Shown in pieces: positions 63,201-64,000 of a DNA stretch of 64,000 nt. Source of the stretch: Penelope pileata (Eukaryota; Chordata; Aves; Galliformes; Cracidae); contig WBMW01004862.1 in assembly GCA_013396635.1 (NCBI GenBank), positions 1-64,000 of the forward strand, written 5' to 3'. A model generated the notes under the pieces. The model ran no database searches, was not told the origin of the DNA, and worked only from the letters and a program-made list of their open reading frames with translations. The position numbers and the translations under genes were made by a program. Position 1 is the stretch's first letter, and each line of letters opens with the position of its first letter.

Positions 63201-64000
63201 GAGATTTATATTAGTGAAGGAAATTTGCTAAAAAGTAGCATAATGCTGGAGATACACAATGCCTTTGGAAATGTATCAGCTGACCTTTCTGATATTCAAT
63301 GTTACATATAATTTGGATCTCTTAATATACCTACATGTCTCATCCATGAAAAGCCAGTTAAAGTGATGTTTTATGACATAAGGGATATAGTTCAGGAGTC
63401 TCTCTGTGGTTCTTCACATTCCGGAAACAACCAGACCATCTGGCAAAATAACCTCTGTACATGTAGTCAAAGTACACTACTTTGCAGCAGCTGAGCAGAA
63501 CAGTATGGGAAAGGCTGCTTGACAATTTCTCTAAGCAGAGCTCAAAATAAGAATATTAGTTTCTCACATTCAGGAGCACATCGTTAAAATGAGTAATTGG
63601 GAATGAAATAAAAGGAAAAACCCAAGCCACATGACAACACCACTGCTACAATGTATGAAAATACATTTACTTTTTAATTGGCCTTTTACCGTCAATTTGA
63701 ATTGTGGATATGTGATCCAAAATAGTCACAGCATGCCTACGTGAATTGGCTAATGAGATGTCCACTGACTGCTGAGCCCTTCAATTAATCAAATAACTGA
63801 ATACATTGAAGGTAGCTAAATATTCTTCTGTCTGGTAATATGCTAAAACCCGACATTATATCAGACATTTTCACTGGAGACTAAAATCTGAGTTCATGTT
63901 GGGATAGCCTTCAAACAAAAACTGACATTCATTTAGTGATTTGAACATCTGCTTAATTATTTTTATTACCCTGTTACGTCTTAGGAATAATATACTGAGA
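60231..64000. other. AT-rich sequence, nothing recognised
   Basis: No gene or repeat family is recognised. Minor features are an A15 run near 61,150, a C-rich patch at 62,120-62,138, and open frames of up to 109 codons (60,483-60,812, minus) and 93 codons (62,395-62,676, plus) that lack domain signatures. Confidence 0.55.

Overview
The window reads as non-coding nuclear DNA from a bird. The evidence is a repeat content dominated by CR1 (chicken repeat 1) non-LTR retrotransposons, one solo LTR of a type I recognise from avian ERVs, no L1/Alu-type repeats, and an AT-rich background. I found no supportable host protein-coding gene, tRNA, rRNA, CRISPR array or operon. Open frames outside repeats are short, carry no recognisable domain and overlap on both strands as expected by chance. 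The window is most likely a gene desert or part of a very large intron.

Layout. 1-16.28 kb is AT-rich single-copy sequence broken only by poly-A tracts. At 16.28-16.8 kb a GC-rich block abuts a sense CR1 3' fragment (16.8-17.4 kb). 17.4-26.5 kb is unannotated, with one candidate conserved non-coding stretch near 24.5 kb. A pentanucleotide microsatellite (26.54-26.62 kb) is followed by a solo LTR with TG...CA ends and a 5-bp target duplication (27.18-27.73 kb). A second candidate conserved stretch lies near 28.7 kb, a sense CR1 tail at 29.84-30.25 kb, a diverged local duplication at 30.6-31.2 kb, and an antisense CR1 that keeps the RT FADD motif at 32.06-32.94 kb. 33-39 kb is unannotated. At 38.99-39.78 kb lies the youngest-looking CR1, antisense, with an open reverse-transcriptase segment interrupted by a 455-base N gap. 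A pair of ~115-bp diverged direct repeats follows at 40.55 and 41.26 kb, an ancient sense CR1 at 47.3-47.6 kb, a 20-bp direct repeat around a 107-bp A-tailed segment at 51.6 kb, and a probable ancient antisense CR1/L3 piece near 52 kb.

The strongest anomaly is at 52,669-57,285. A 2,308-base segment is present twice in tandem with no difference that I can find, and the copies are separated by a single N at 54,977. This is most simply a false duplication from two overlapping contigs that were abutted instead of merged. Downstream are two antisense CR1 fragments (57.9-58.6 and 59.0-59.4 kb), a third candidate conserved non-coding stretch (59.76-60.19 kb), and unannotated sequence to the end.

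No genes act together here. The biology visible is repeat history: CR1 copies of several ages in both orientations, one LTR-LTR recombination event, and possible regulatory islands that need cross-species alignment to confirm. I did not find a convincing new biological system.
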